Source of the DNA: Williamsia deligens
GTDB lineage: Bacteria; Actinomycetota; Actinomycetes; Mycobacteriales; Mycobacteriaceae
DNA: 64,000 nt
Reading direction: 5' to 3'
Assembly (NCBI RefSeq): GCF_024171765.1
Contig: NZ_JAMTCI010000001.1
Location: forward strand, 2,466,796-2,530,795
The position numbers and the translations under genes were made by a program. The notes under the pieces are model-generated. The model did not search any database, was not told where the DNA came from, and saw nothing but the letters and a program-made list of their open reading frames with translations. Shown in pieces: positions 41,743 to 50,445 of the stretch (position 1 is the stretch's first letter; each line of letters begins with the position of its first letter).

Positions 41743-42480
41743 TCACAACCCGGCGAACTCAACGGCGGTTGAGAGGACGTCCTCGAGCATGGCGGGGGTG
41801 AGCCGTCCGGTGAAGGTGTTCTGCTGACTCACGTGATAGCACCCGAACACCCGCAGATCAGGCACGTCGTGTCCGGGGGCGGCCTGCAGGTCCACGAAGG
41901 CCCCGTGTCCGAACTTCGGCCGGGGGACCGGGATCGCGTAGCCGTGTCCCCGGAGCGCGGTCAGCGCCGCCTGCCAGCCGAAACCGCCGAGGGTGACGAC
42001 GGCGCGGGCGGTCGGCGCGAGCAGGGTCAGTTCGCGGTCGAGCCAGTGGCCGCACTCGTCGCGCTCGGCCGTCGTGGGCTTGTTGTCCGGCGGCGCGCAG
42101 TGCACCGGCGCGGTGATGCGGACACCGCGCAGCTCGAGTCCGTCGTCGGCGGACACCGCCGTCGGCTGGTTCGCGACCCCGACGGCGTGCAACGCGGCGA
42201 ACAGCACGTCGCCGCTGCGGTCGCCGGTGAACATGCGACCGGTCCGGTTGGCGCCGTGGGCCGCCGGCGCCAGGCCGACGATGATGAGACGCGCGTCGTG
42301 GGGGCCGAGTCCGGGAACCGGCCTGCCCCAGTAGGTCTGGTCGGCGAACGCCCGACGCTTCTCGCGCGCGACGCGTTCACGCCACTCGACGAGTCGGGGG
42401 CAGGCTCGACAGTCGACGAGCGCGGCGTCCAGGGCGGCGATGTCGGGTGCAGCCGCTGCGGCTGTCGCCGGCCGGATCAC
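41743..42480 (-). CDS. Uracil-DNA glycosylase, type 5 (UdgB-like)
   Basis: A 245-residue family 5 uracil-DNA glycosylase, which removes uracil and other deaminated bases from DNA. Iron-sulfur cysteines are seen in [28 protein letters not shown] and [12 protein letters not shown]. The active-site motif is [23 protein letters not shown], with Ala where family 1 has the catalytic Asp, as is usual for type 5. The late motif is [16 protein letters not shown]. Mycobacteria carry a homologue (UdgB). Its GTG start overlaps the stop of the nitronate monooxygenase gene (GTGA). Confidence 0.9.
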   Translation of the reverse strand: MIRPATAAAAAPDIAALDAALVDCRACPRLVEWRERVAREKRRAFADQTYWGRPVPGLGPHDARLIIVGLAPAAHGANRTGRMFTGDRSGDVLFAALHAVGVANQPTAVSADDGLELRGVRITAPVHCAPPDNKPTTAERDECGHWLDRELTLLAPTARAVVTLGGFGWQAALTALRGHGYAIPVPRPKFGHGAFVDLQAAPGHDVPDLRVFGCYHVSQQNTFTGRLTPAMLEDVLSTAVEFAGL

Positions 42481-43352
42481 GACGACCACCGGCCCAGCAG
42501 CTCCGCGGCACCCGTCGTGAGATCGGCGAGGACGTCGGCGGCCGGACGGGGTGCTCCGACCATCCCGACGCCCTGTCCGGCGTCGACCGGGGACGAGTCC
42601 GCTCCGGCGGAGGAGATGACCCGTTGGGGGAGGTGCTCGGGCCACGGGAAACCCGCGGCGTGATCGAAGCGGGTGGTGACCTCGGTCGTGGTCTCGTCGG
42701 CTGCGGCCAGGACCGCTCGGGTGCGGTCGTCGGCGAGGGACTCGGTGCAGGCGCTGAACAGCGTGCCGATCCAGGCGCCCGCCGCGCCCGCGGCGAGCAC
42801 GGCCGCCAGTCCCCGCGCCGAGGCGACACCGCCGGCCGCCAGGACGGGGATGTCGAGCGCGTCGAGGACGGCGCAGAGCAGGGGCAGGGCGCCGACCTGC
42901 GGCCCGCCGTGACCGCCGCCCTCGAGCCCCCGCGCGACGACGACGTCGACGCCCGCGTCCTGTGCGCGGAGCGCCTCGGCGACCGTCGCGACCTGCGTCG
43001 TCGTCGTGATGCCCTCCGATCGTGCGGTCGCCACCCAGTCCAGATCGCCGCCGAAGCTGACGCTGAGCAGTGTGGGATGCGCGGCGATCGCCGTTCTCAG
43101 CAGGTCGGGGTCCTGACGCATGCGCCAGTCGACGAGGCCGACGCCGACGGGGCGGCCGCCGGTGTCGAGCAGGGCCAGCTCCGCCGACAGCCGTTCCGCC
43201 GAACCGGTGCTGCCCATGCCGACCATCCCGAGGCCGCCGGCTCGGCTGATCGCACCCGCGAGGGCACCGCCCGCGGCGCCACCCATCGGCGCGCAGACGA
43301 TCGGCGTGGTGAGGCCGACCGATTGCGACCAGTCGGTGTGCAGGCCCGTCAC
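42477..43352 (-). CDS. Nitronate monooxygenase-like FMN enzyme
   Basis: A 291-residue FMN-dependent TIM-barrel of the NMO/2-nitropropane dioxygenase family. It has the N-terminal [30 protein letters not shown], the central [31 protein letters not shown] (phosphate binding and the usual active-site His in GHGG), and [30 protein letters not shown]. Family members oxidise propionate 3-nitronate and other alkyl nitronates; closely related proteins have quinone reductase activity. The GTG start overlaps the DUF309 stop (GTGA) and the 3' end overlaps the glycosylase start, so the run is tightly coupled. Confidence 0.87.
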   Translation of the reverse strand: MTGLHTDWSQSVGLTTPIVCAPMGGAAGGALAGAISRAGGLGMVGMGSTGSAERLSAELALLDTGGRPVGVGLVDWRMRQDPDLLRTAIAAHPTLLSVSFGGDLDWVATARSEGITTTTQVATVAEALRAQDAGVDVVVARGLEGGGHGGPQVGALPLLCAVLDALDIPVLAAGGVASARGLAAVLAAGAAGAWIGTLFSACTESLADDRTRAVLAAADETTTEVTTRFDHAAGFPWPEHLPQRVISSAGADSSPVDAGQGVGMVGAPRPAADVLADLTTGAAELLGRWSS

Positions 43353-43852
43353 CGTGAGACCCGACGCAGTCGGGGCGAGGAGAGTTCGACCGCGTCGTCG
43401 ACGCGATCCAGCGTCGCGAGCGAGTCGGCGACCCACGTGCACAGACCGGTCACGTCGATGTCCTCCGGTGGGCTGTCGAACGGTGCGATCGCATCGCGTC
43501 CGCGCAGGAGGAGTCGTCGCGCGCCCACGGTGTTGCCCCGCGCGGCGTGCGTCGCGCCGACCGCGAGCTGGGCGAGACCCTTCCACAGGGCTCGTTCCTC
43601 GTCGGGGGCCAGTTTCCATGTGGCCTCGAGGATCTCGTGGGCGCGGAACGGCCAGCCGGTGTCCAGCAACTCCTGTGCCAGTGCCAGCGATCCGGGGGCG
43701 GTGAGCGTGACGTCGTCACCCGGGCCGGGCGGGTCCTCTCCGATCGCCCCGTGGGGGAGCGGGCGGCCGAGGCGGTCACGTGGCCGGGCGTTGTGCGCGC
43801 GCCCGTGCTCGTCGCGGTCACGGTGGGTCGTGTGGCGGTCGTTCACCCTCAC
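43349..43852 (-). CDS. DUF309 protein
   Basis: A 167-residue protein with the DUF309 all-helical domain, recognised by [41 protein letters not shown] (residues about 66-107), where the HE and W residues are invariant in the family. The first 50 residues are charged and probably disordered. The biochemical role of DUF309 is not known. The GTG at 43852 heads the coupled run DUF309, nitronate monooxygenase, uracil-DNA glycosylase. A later start would still keep the domain. Confidence 0.75.
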   Translation of the reverse strand: MRVNDRHTTHRDRDEHGRAHNARPRDRLGRPLPHGAIGEDPPGPGDDVTLTAPGSLALAQELLDTGWPFRAHEILEATWKLAPDEERALWKGLAQLAVGATHAARGNTVGARRLLLRGRDAIAPFDSPPEDIDVTGLCTWVADSLATLDRVDDAVELSSPRLRRVSR

Positions 43853-43908
43853 CTCGCGCTCGTGTCGGGTCCGGACTCCTCAGGGTGTCACGGCCGCCCG
43901 CGTCGAGA

Positions 43909-44460
43909 TCAGCGCAGGGCCCGCCGCGCCTCCGGCCAGAACGCGGTGCCCGCGATCGCCACGCCGCCGGCACCGATGATCGTGACGGCGGCATCGACGC
44001 TCTCGCGGCCCTGCTGGGACCAGTAGACGTCCTCGAGATCGAGGAGCAGCGCCAGTTCGTCGACGATGAGCGCTGTCCCCACCCCGTAACTGATGGCGGT
44101 GAGCGGGTGGCGCCGGTGGTGTTCGGCGCCGCGGACGGCGATCGCGCCGACTCCGCCGAGCATCGCGATCCCGATGTTGTAGTGGTGGAAGTGCTTCCCG
44201 TGGACACTCATCCCGCCGCCCGAGGGCCCGTGTCCGGCCCTGATCCAGTGGGTCAGTGCCCGGACCGCCGCGAACGTGACCGTGAACGACGTCCACGAGA
44301 GCAGCGCCGACTGCTGTCCCGGGTCGAGCGAGCGGCGCCACGCCCGACGGAGGCGATGCGCTCGCGCGCGACTCGCCGTCAGGTCCGCGTCGCCGGGTGC
44401 GCCGTATCGGCGAGTTGATACAGCGTCGTCGGGATGGTCGTGGGGTGGTTCCTCCTGCAT
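43909..44460 (-). CDS. Conserved membrane protein, function unknown
   Basis: A 183-residue integral membrane protein with about four hydrophobic segments (LSWTSFTVTFAAVRALTHW, NIGIAMLGGVGAIAV, AISYGVGTALIVDELALLL, AAVTIIGAGGVAIAGTAF). A histidine cluster, MSVHGKHFHHYNIG, is followed by GAEHHRRHP, both facing loops, which suggests metal or cofactor binding. Such proteins occur widely in actinobacteria without known function. The ATG at 44460 has a GGAGG-like site overlapped by its first codons and is preferred to the upstream start. It precedes the DUF309 run by 56 bases on the same strand. Confidence 0.65.
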   Translation of the reverse strand: MQEEPPHDHPDDAVSTRRYGAPGDADLTASRARAHRLRRAWRRSLDPGQQSALLSWTSFTVTFAAVRALTHWIRAGHGPSGGGMSVHGKHFHHYNIGIAMLGGVGAIAVRGAEHHRRHPLTAISYGVGTALIVDELALLLDLEDVYWSQQGRESVDAAVTIIGAGGVAIAGTAFWPEARRALR

Positions 44461-44549
44461 GCCCACGACGATGGCAGGCCGTGGACGCCCCGCCCACCGG
44501 GTTTGCCGCATACGGCGCGACGGGATCGCCCGCGGTCAGGACAAATCCG

Positions 44550-45716
44550 TCAGACCGGCTGATCCACGGGTGGGCCCACGTAGGTCGCCCGGGGTCGGAT
44601 GATGTGCCGGTCGCGGGACTGTTCGATCACGTTCGCCGTCCACCCGACCACGCGACTGACCGCGAAGGTCGGTGTGAACATGTCCCGGGGGAGGCCACAG
44701 CGGTCCATGACGACGCCCGCGTAGAACTCGACGTTCGCGTAGCGGGGACGGTCGGGGCGGGCCTCGGCGAGGACCTCGACCACGGCGCGCTCGGCCTCCA
44801 CCGCGACCTCGACCATCGGTCCTCCGAGACCCTGCGCGACCTCGCGCAGGAGGTCCGACCGCGGGTCGCGGGTGCGGTAGACGGCGTGGCCGAACCCCAT
44901 GAGTCGACGGCCGGCGTCGAGCTCGTCGCGGGCCCAGTCGCGGCCGACCCCGCCGACGTCGGCGGGTGTCATCCCCGGCCCGCCGCGGGCGACGATCGCG
45001 TCGAGCGCATCCAGCGCGCGGTCGGGTGCGCCACCGTGCAGCGGACCCGAGAACGCCCCGAGTGCGCCACACAGGGCGGCGGGCAGGTCGGCACCGGTGG
45101 ACGCGATCACCCGCGCGGTGAAGGTCGACGCGTTGAAGCCGTGCTCGATGGTGGCGATGAGGTACTGCTCGACCGCCCGCGCCTCGTCGGCGGGAGCGAC
45201 CGCACCGGTCACGGCGTGCAGCCAGTGGCCCGCGGTGTCGAGGTCGTCCCGGGGCGTGACCGGCGCGAGACCGTGTGCGGCGCGGTGCACGGCGCCGAGG
45301 ATGGTCGGGACCATCGCGCAGAGTCGGATCCCGTCGCGACGTCGCGTCTCCTCGTCGCTGTCCCACATGGGGCCGAACTCCTGGTGCGCGGCCAGCGCCG
45401 AGAGGACCGTCCGCAGATCGGCGAGGGGACGCCGGCGGTCGCCGGATCGCGCCACCGTGTGTGCGAAGTCCAGGATCTGCGCGTCGACGACGCGTGCCCG
45501 ACGGATCTCCTGGGTGAACGCATCCAGTTCGCCGGGATCCGGCATCCGCCCGTGGACGAAGAGGAACCACACCCGCTCGAAGGTCGACGACCGTGCGAGC
45601 TCCGTCGCCGGGTACGGCCCGTAGTGGTAGAAACCCTCGTCGCCGCGGACGTCGCCCAGCTCGGTGCGGGCCACGGAGATGTCCGCGAGTCCCGGTGCCG
45701 CATCGATGAGTGTCAT
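44550..45716 (-). CDS. Citrate/2-methylcitrate synthase family enzyme
   Basis: A 388-residue citrate synthase that condenses an acyl-CoA (acetyl- or propionyl-CoA) with oxaloacetate. The catalytic residues are visible: His in GAFSGPLHGGAPDRAL, His in MGFGHAVYRTRDPRSDLL, and an acidic residue in ANVEFYAGVVMDRCG, where Glu takes the place of the usual Asp. The ATG giving TLIDAAPGLADISVARTELG was chosen because the N-terminus of shorter citrate synthases begins here. It is divergent from a citrate-synthase-like protein with a DNA-binding N-terminus, across overlapping palindromes. Whether it prefers acetyl- or propionyl-CoA cannot be decided from sequence. Confidence 0.9.
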   Translation of the reverse strand: MTLIDAAPGLADISVARTELGDVRGDEGFYHYGPYPATELARSSTFERVWFLFVHGRMPDPGELDAFTQEIRRARVVDAQILDFAHTVARSGDRRRPLADLRTVLSALAAHQEFGPMWDSDEETRRRDGIRLCAMVPTILGAVHRAAHGLAPVTPRDDLDTAGHWLHAVTGAVAPADEARAVEQYLIATIEHGFNASTFTARVIASTGADLPAALCGALGAFSGPLHGGAPDRALDALDAIVARGGPGMTPADVGGVGRDWARDELDAGRRLMGFGHAVYRTRDPRSDLLREVAQGLGGPMVEVAVEAERAVVEVLAEARPDRPRYANVEFYAGVVMDRCGLPRDMFTPTFAVSRVVGWTANVIEQSRDRHIIRPRATYVGPPVDQPV

Positions 45717-45783
45717 AACCGCATCCGCATCCGTGTCCGTTGTCGTTGCACAGGGACTAGATTCGGCCCGGACGGAGACACCG

Positions 45784-45803
45784 TCAACGTTGATCGGATC
45801 AAC
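45784..45803. promoter_or_regulatory. Overlapping palindromes in the citrate synthase divergent promoter
   Basis: TCAACGTTGA (45784-45793) is a perfect palindrome and overlaps a second perfect one, GTTGATCGGATCAAC (45789-45803; 7-bp arms, 1-base centre). They lie 67 bp from the citrate synthase start and 14 bp before the GTG of the divergent gene. A likely binding site for the HTH-citrate synthase protein encoded next to it (inference). Confidence 0.65.
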
Positions 45804-45817
45804 ATCGGAGGCCGCCG

Positions 45818-47014
45818 GTGACGCGTCGACACACACGTCGCTGGCCCGAGGCGCTCCACCTCGACGGGCGCGCGTACTTGACGACGGCGCAGACCGCGCG
45901 GGTGTTGGGTGTCCGCCCGGCGACGCTGTACGCGTACGTGAGCCGAGGACTGCTCACCAGCGTCCGGATCGAGGGCATGCGCGGCACCCTCTACGCGGTG
46001 GCCGAGGTCGAGGCGTTCGCGCGGCGCACCGAACGCCGTCCCCCCGCGGGGATCGTCGAGAGGATCCGTACCGAGCTGACGCTGATCGAGGACGACGAAC
46101 TCTGGTACCGCGGCCGCCGTGCGAGTGACCTCGCCTGGGACCGCGACGTCACCGATGTCGCTGCGCTGCTGTGGGATACGCCGTGGCCTGCCGTGCGGCC
46201 ATCCCCGGTGACGGTGCCCGCCGGCCGCCGCGGACTCGACGTCATCCGCCTCGTGGTGGACGAGCTCGGTGCTCGCGACCCCGACCGTCAGGGCACCTCG
46301 ACTGAGGAACGCGTCTGGGCTGCGGCCCGGATCATCGAGAGCGCGGTCGAGTCGATGCCGCTGGTCGGCCCCGCCGCCGCGCGTGATGCCGCTCTGGCGC
46401 GGCGCCTCTGGCCACGCCTGTCACCGATGGCCGCGACCCCGAAGCGGGTGGCGTTGTTGAACGCCGCGCTGGTGCTGCTGGCCGATCACGACCTGTCGGC
46501 GGGAGCCGTCGCGGCGCGGGTGGCGGCCAGTTCGCGGGGAGGTGTGCACGCCGTCGTGTCCGCGGGGCTCGGTGCGTTCGACGGACCGCTCCACGGCGGG
46601 GCGACCGCGGCGGCGCAGCAGTTCGTCGCGGAAACAGTGGAATGCGGCAGCGATGCGGCGACGGTGCTCTCGACCCGGGACGGCCTCCCGGGGTGCGGTC
46701 ACGTGGTCTACCGCACCCGTGATCCTCGCGCGGAGGCGTTGTTCGGCGCACTCGAATCCGAGGGCATGCCCGCAGGTTTGAGCGTGGCCGTCGGCGCGAT
46801 CCGTGCGGAGGCTTCGGCTCGCTCCTCCCCGGCGACCTCCGACCTCGCGCTCGCCGCGATCGCTCTGCGCTACCGCATGGTGCCCGACGCTGCGACCACC
46901 GTCTTCGCACTCGCACGCATCGTCGGGTGGGTCGCCCACGCTCTCGAGGAGTACTGCGAGGCGCCGCTGCGATTCCGACCCGAGGGTGTGTACGTCGGCA
47001 TCCGGCCGACGTGA
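45818..47014 (+). CDS. Citrate-synthase-like protein with N-terminal helix-turn-helix
   Basis: A 398-residue protein. Residues about 20-75 form a MerR/excisionase-type winged HTH (YLTTAQTARVLGVRPATLYAYVSRGLL, TLYAVAEVEAFARR), and the rest is a degenerate citrate synthase domain. The domain keeps the two active-site-position histidines (GAFDGPLHGGATAAAQ and GCGHVVYRTRDPRAEAL) and an acid in ATSDLALAAIAL. This layout suggests a transcription factor that uses the citrate synthase fold to sense a CoA ester or oxo-acid. GGAGG lies 7 bases before the GTG. It is divergent from a true citrate synthase gene and overlaps the operator-like palindromes, so it probably regulates that gene. Confidence 0.85.
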   Translation: MTRRHTRRWPEALHLDGRAYLTTAQTARVLGVRPATLYAYVSRGLLTSVRIEGMRGTLYAVAEVEAFARRTERRPPAGIVERIRTELTLIEDDELWYRGRRASDLAWDRDVTDVAALLWDTPWPAVRPSPVTVPAGRRGLDVIRLVVDELGARDPDRQGTSTEERVWAAARIIESAVESMPLVGPAAARDAALARRLWPRLSPMAATPKRVALLNAALVLLADHDLSAGAVAARVAASSRGGVHAVVSAGLGAFDGPLHGGATAAAQQFVAETVECGSDAATVLSTRDGLPGCGHVVYRTRDPRAEALFGALESEGMPAGLSVAVGAIRAEASARSSPATSDLALAAIALRYRMVPDAATTVFALARIVGWVAHALEEYCEAPLRFRPEGVYVGIRPT

Positions 47015-47034
47015 GGCGGCGGCCCACTCTGTGG

Positions 47035-47049
47035 AGTTGTCAAACAACT
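47035..47049. terminator. Small hairpin between convergent genes
   Basis: AGTTGT-caa-ACAACT is a perfect 6-bp stem with a 3-base loop, 20 bases after the stop of the HTH-citrate synthase gene and before the 3' end of the HNH gene on the other strand. It is symmetric and could serve both genes; no T-run follows. Confidence 0.35.
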
Positions 47050-47100
47050 GCTGCGGTCCTGCCGGGTGGCAGGTGCGGGTGGTGCTGATCTGCGGGTCGC

Positions 47101-48398
47101 TCAGGCGGCGATGGGGTCGAGGCGCAGCGTGCGGCGGTTGTAGGCGGGTTGCAGTTCGCGTCGGGGGTCGACGGTGGCGGGTGGTCGGATCCAGGGGTGG
47201 CGGTCGGGTCCCATCTCGATCTCCCAGCCGTGCTGGTGGACGGCGATGTGGCAGGTCCGGCACAGCAGGCACCCGTTGTCACAGGTGGTCGGCCCGCCGT
47301 CGGAGTGGAACACGATGTGGTGGACGTCGGTCCACGACGCCGGGTCACCGCACTTAATGCAGCACTCGTCGCGGGCGATGACGGCTTTGCGGACCCGGCC
47401 GGTGAACAACCGTGTCGTCGTGGTGATGTCGGCCGGGGCGTCGTCGTGGTCCATGCCGACCCGGGTCACTGCGGCGTCGCACGACAGCAACGACACCGCG
47501 GTGTCGGTGACGGTGCCCAACCACTGCAGACTCGGCGCCCGCCACGGGACGACCTCCCCGCCTGCTCCTGTGGCCGCGGTGGTGGGCACGGTCAGGATCA
47601 CCTCCGTTCGCGCCGGCGCCACCAGGCCACCGTCACCCAGAGCGCGGGAAGCGGATTCGAGAACCTGCGCGAACGCATCGGCCCTGCGCTGGGCCGCCGA
47701 CCGCGGATCCGGGGTCCCGTCCGGCAGCGGTCGCGGTCGTGAGGCGGTGTCGATGCAGGAGATCAACCGTTCACCGGTCACCACGTCGAGATCGAACGAC
47801 CCCGACAGTCTGCCGTCGTCGCCCTGATTCCAGGTGAGGTCGTTCAGGGTGACGTCTTCGGCCAACGGTGTCGCTGAGTCATCCGAATCATCTGCGGCGT
47901 CAGGCTCGTTGACGAGGGCCATCGCGCGGGCGTGGTCGGCGATCTCGGTGGGGGTTCGTCCGGCGAGAGCGTGTCCGATCAGCGTCGCCTCGGTGTCGTC
48001 GGTCAGTTCGGACCCGAGCGGCGACCGCGTGCGCACAGCGACGTGCTGCGCCCCACGGGCGACGGCGTCGGCGTACTCCGCCGACAACGACCCGTCCCGC
48101 ACATGCCGCGCCAGCGACGGCAGGTGCACGATCGCCCGACCCAGTCGAATCGCCCGCGACGCCACCACCGGAACGCATCCGTTCCGCCGCAGCAGTTCCC
48201 GCACCGACATCCCGATCCGCTTCGCTGTCCCCTGGCATTCGACCTCCCGGTCAGCCGGGCCAGCAGGCCGTCCGCGGCGTTGCGCGCCGCGATCGCAGCA
48301 CGCAGCCCCGCCACCAACGCATCGTCATCCGCAGGCATGTCGCACTCGCGAATGGCATCAGCGAGGCAATCCGCCGCCTCCACCACGGTCTCGAACAT
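47101..48398 (-). pseudogene. 13E12/DUF222 HNH endonuclease gene, frameshifted
   Basis: A DUF222-type HNH nuclease of the 13E12 repeat family, usually one open frame of about 430 residues. Here the N-terminal part (from ATG 48398: FETVVEAADCLADAIRECDM to LLARLTG) and the rest (EVECQGTAKRIG, SVRELLRRNGCVPVV onward to the end) lie in different frames. The break is between 48246 and 48249; restoring one base in the ACCGGGAGG run would rejoin them. The C-terminal HNH is intact (CIKCGDPASWTDVHHIVFHS, GCLLCRTCHIAVHQHGW). So this is either a recent inactivation or a sequencing error. The internal start at 48210 could still make a 369-residue C-terminal protein. TAGAGT lies 7 bases before the original ATG. 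Confidence 0.8.
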
Positions 48399-48470
48399 GT
48401 GTACGACTCTAGCGCCGCCCGCCGACAACCACCCCGAGTGCGCAGACGCGACTGTCACACGCCTGTGGAG

Positions 48471-49883
48471 TCAGTGGGAACTGTGCGGAACGGCCGTGCG
48501 GCCCTTCAGGAAGTACGCGGCCGTCACCCCGGCGAACCACACGACACCGACGATCACCGCGGTCCTTCCCGACTCGCTGAAGAACAACAGCACCACCACG
48601 AGCGCGAAGAAGGCGAGGGCGAGCGCTGTCGAGTACGGGGCCCACGGGAGGCGGTAGTCGGACGCCTCGACCTCGCCGCGGGCGACGCGTCGGCGGTACA
48701 CCGTGTGGGCCACGAGGATCGAGCTCCACACGAAGATGATGCCGATCGTGGAGACCGAGGTGATGTAGGCGAACGCCTTGTCGGGACTGACGATGTTGAC
48801 GATCACACCGATGACCATCACGCCCGCCGACAGCAGGATCCCTCCGATCGGAACATGACGTCTGGACATCACGGTCAGTCGCTTCGGCGCCTCGCCGCGT
48901 TGCGCGAGGCTGCGGACCATCCGCCCGGTCGAGTAGATGCCGGAGTTGCACGACGACAGGGCCGCGGTCAGCAGGATGAAGTTCACGATGCCCGCTGCCG
49001 CGGGGATGTTGATGTAGGAGAACACCTCGACGAAGGGGCTGTTCCCGTCGGAGAAGTTCCGCCATCCGCGCACCGACAGGATGACGAACAGCGCGCCGAC
49101 GTAGAAGAGGCCGATGCGGAAGGGGAGCGTGTTGATCGCCTTGCGCAGGGTCACCTTCGGGTTGTCGGCCTCACCGGCCGTGACGCCGACGAGTTCGACA
49201 CCGACGTAGGCGAACAGGACGATCTGGAGGCTCAGCAGCGCGGAGTTGAACCCGGTGGCGAAGAAACCACCGTCGTTCCAGAGGTTGGTCACCGACGGTC
49301 CCGTGTCCGGGCCGAGGCCGGTGATCGGCAGCAGCACCAGCGCGCCGACGATGATCATGCCGACGATCGCGGTCACCTTGATCATCGAGAACCAGAACTC
49401 GGCCTCACCGAAGACGCCGACGGAGATGAGGTTGACGCCGAACAGGATCACCAGGACGACGAGTGCGGTCACCCACACGGGGACCGATGTGAGCCAGTAG
49501 TTGACGTACTTGCCGGCGACGGTGATCTCGGCCATGCACGTGGTGGTCCAGACGGCCCAGTAGGTCCAGCCGTTGGTGAAACCCAGGAAGCGGCCCAGGA
49601 ATTCGTGGGCGTACTCCGAGATCGACCCCGCCACCGGTCGGTAGATCAGCAGCTCCCCGAGAGCCCGCATCACGACGAAGATCGCGAGTCCCGCCACGAG
49701 GTAGGCGAGGATGAGTGCCGGCCCGGCCTGCTCGATGGCGCCACCGGCGCCGTAGAACAACCCCGTGCCGATGGCCCCGCCGAGGGCGATCATCTGGACG
49801 GTCCGGGCAGAGAGGCCGCGCTGGTATCCGTCGTCGGGGTCTGACTCGGGACCCGGGGCGCCGGGAGTGGTCTGTGTCACCAT
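48471..49883 (-). CDS. Amino acid permease, APC superfamily AAT type
   Basis: A 470-residue permease with 12 predicted membrane helices, importing amino acids by proton symport. The first helix has the substrate-binding GGAIGTGLFYGAGGAIEQAG; other family marks are GELLIYRPVAGSISEYAHEFLG, GLFYVGALFVILSV and SSCNSGIYSTGRMVRSLAQRGEAPK. The pattern resembles the GabP/AnsP/aromatic group, but the substrate is not certain. The ATG at 49883 lies 7 bases after TATCGT on its strand, which suggests leaderless translation. It sits alone beside the HNH pseudogene. Confidence 0.88.
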   Translation of the reverse strand: MVTQTTPGAPGPESDPDDGYQRGLSARTVQMIALGGAIGTGLFYGAGGAIEQAGPALILAYLVAGLAIFVVMRALGELLIYRPVAGSISEYAHEFLGRFLGFTNGWTYWAVWTTTCMAEITVAGKYVNYWLTSVPVWVTALVVLVILFGVNLISVGVFGEAEFWFSMIKVTAIVGMIIVGALVLLPITGLGPDTGPSVTNLWNDGGFFATGFNSALLSLQIVLFAYVGVELVGVTAGEADNPKVTLRKAINTLPFRIGLFYVGALFVILSVRGWRNFSDGNSPFVEVFSYINIPAAAGIVNFILLTAALSSCNSGIYSTGRMVRSLAQRGEAPKRLTVMSRRHVPIGGILLSAGVMVIGVIVNIVSPDKAFAYITSVSTIGIIFVWSSILVAHTVYRRRVARGEVEASDYRLPWAPYSTALALAFFALVVVLLFFSESGRTAVIVGVVWFAGVTAAYFLKGRTAVPHSSH

Positions 49884-49937
49884 GCGTCGGACGATAACGG
49901 GAGTGACCCGCCGGACTCGCGGCACCCCGCGCGCCGT

Positions 49938-50414
49938 TCAGCCGGGTGCGGTGGCGCGACGCTCGGTCGACCTCGATCGCACCATCGCGTCGACGTCGTC
50001 GACGAGGTCGCGCATCATCGCGACGTACGGCGCGTGCTCGGGCCCGAGCGCTCCGAACGACGTCAGTGCTGCTCGCGCCCGGGAGAGGTGCCGCTCCGCG
50101 GCGTCGACGGACGACAGGCGACGGAGGTCGTCCGCGATGTTCAGATGCAGGGACGGATGGAACGCCGCGACCTGGACACCCGCCGCGGCGGCGTAACCCT
50201 CGTCGAGGACGTCGGCGGCGTCGAGCGCTCGCACATCCCACATCAGCGACTCGGCGGCGTCGTCGTGGAGGTCGGCGAGGTGATGGGCGAGGACGCATCG
50301 GTGCAGGGCGTCGCCCGTCGGGGTGATCGTCGCCCAGAGATCGAGCAGGTCATCGCGGTCCCGGGCGGCCACAGCGGTGGCGATGCGATCCATGGTCGGA
50401 TCTGCGGTGCTCAC
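49938..50414 (-). CDS. Helical-repeat protein, function unknown
   Basis: A 158-residue, acidic, all-helical protein (DRIATAVAARDRDDLLDLWATI, RCVLAHHLADLHDDAAESLMWDVRALDAAD, AERHLSRARAALTSFG) with TPR-like spacing of small and aromatic residues. It has no signal peptide or membrane segment. Similar proteins are common in mycobacteria and streptomycetes, but I know of no assigned function. GTG start. It lies 31 bases beyond the end of the secreted EEP hydrolase gene on the same strand, so it may be the last gene of that operon, or independent. Confidence 0.6.
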   Translation of the reverse strand: MSTADPTMDRIATAVAARDRDDLLDLWATITPTGDALHRCVLAHHLADLHDDAAESLMWDVRALDAADVLDEGYAAAAGVQVAAFHPSLHLNIADDLRRLSSVDAAERHLSRARAALTSFGALGPEHAPYVAMMRDLVDDVDAMVRSRSTERRATAPG

Positions 50415-50445
50415 ACCCGAACCCTGCCGGATGCCACCGACATTC

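Noticed and set aside
47101-48398. HNH gene considered as a homing endonuclease within an intein or intron
   Set aside because: It is a free-standing 13E12/DUF222 protein in intergenic space, with no split host gene or splice motifs on either side.
48003-48458. A separate 151-residue gene on the minus strand
   Set aside because: Its first part from 48398 is the N-terminus of the 13E12-type HNH protein; the rest is out-of-frame sequence after the frameshift.
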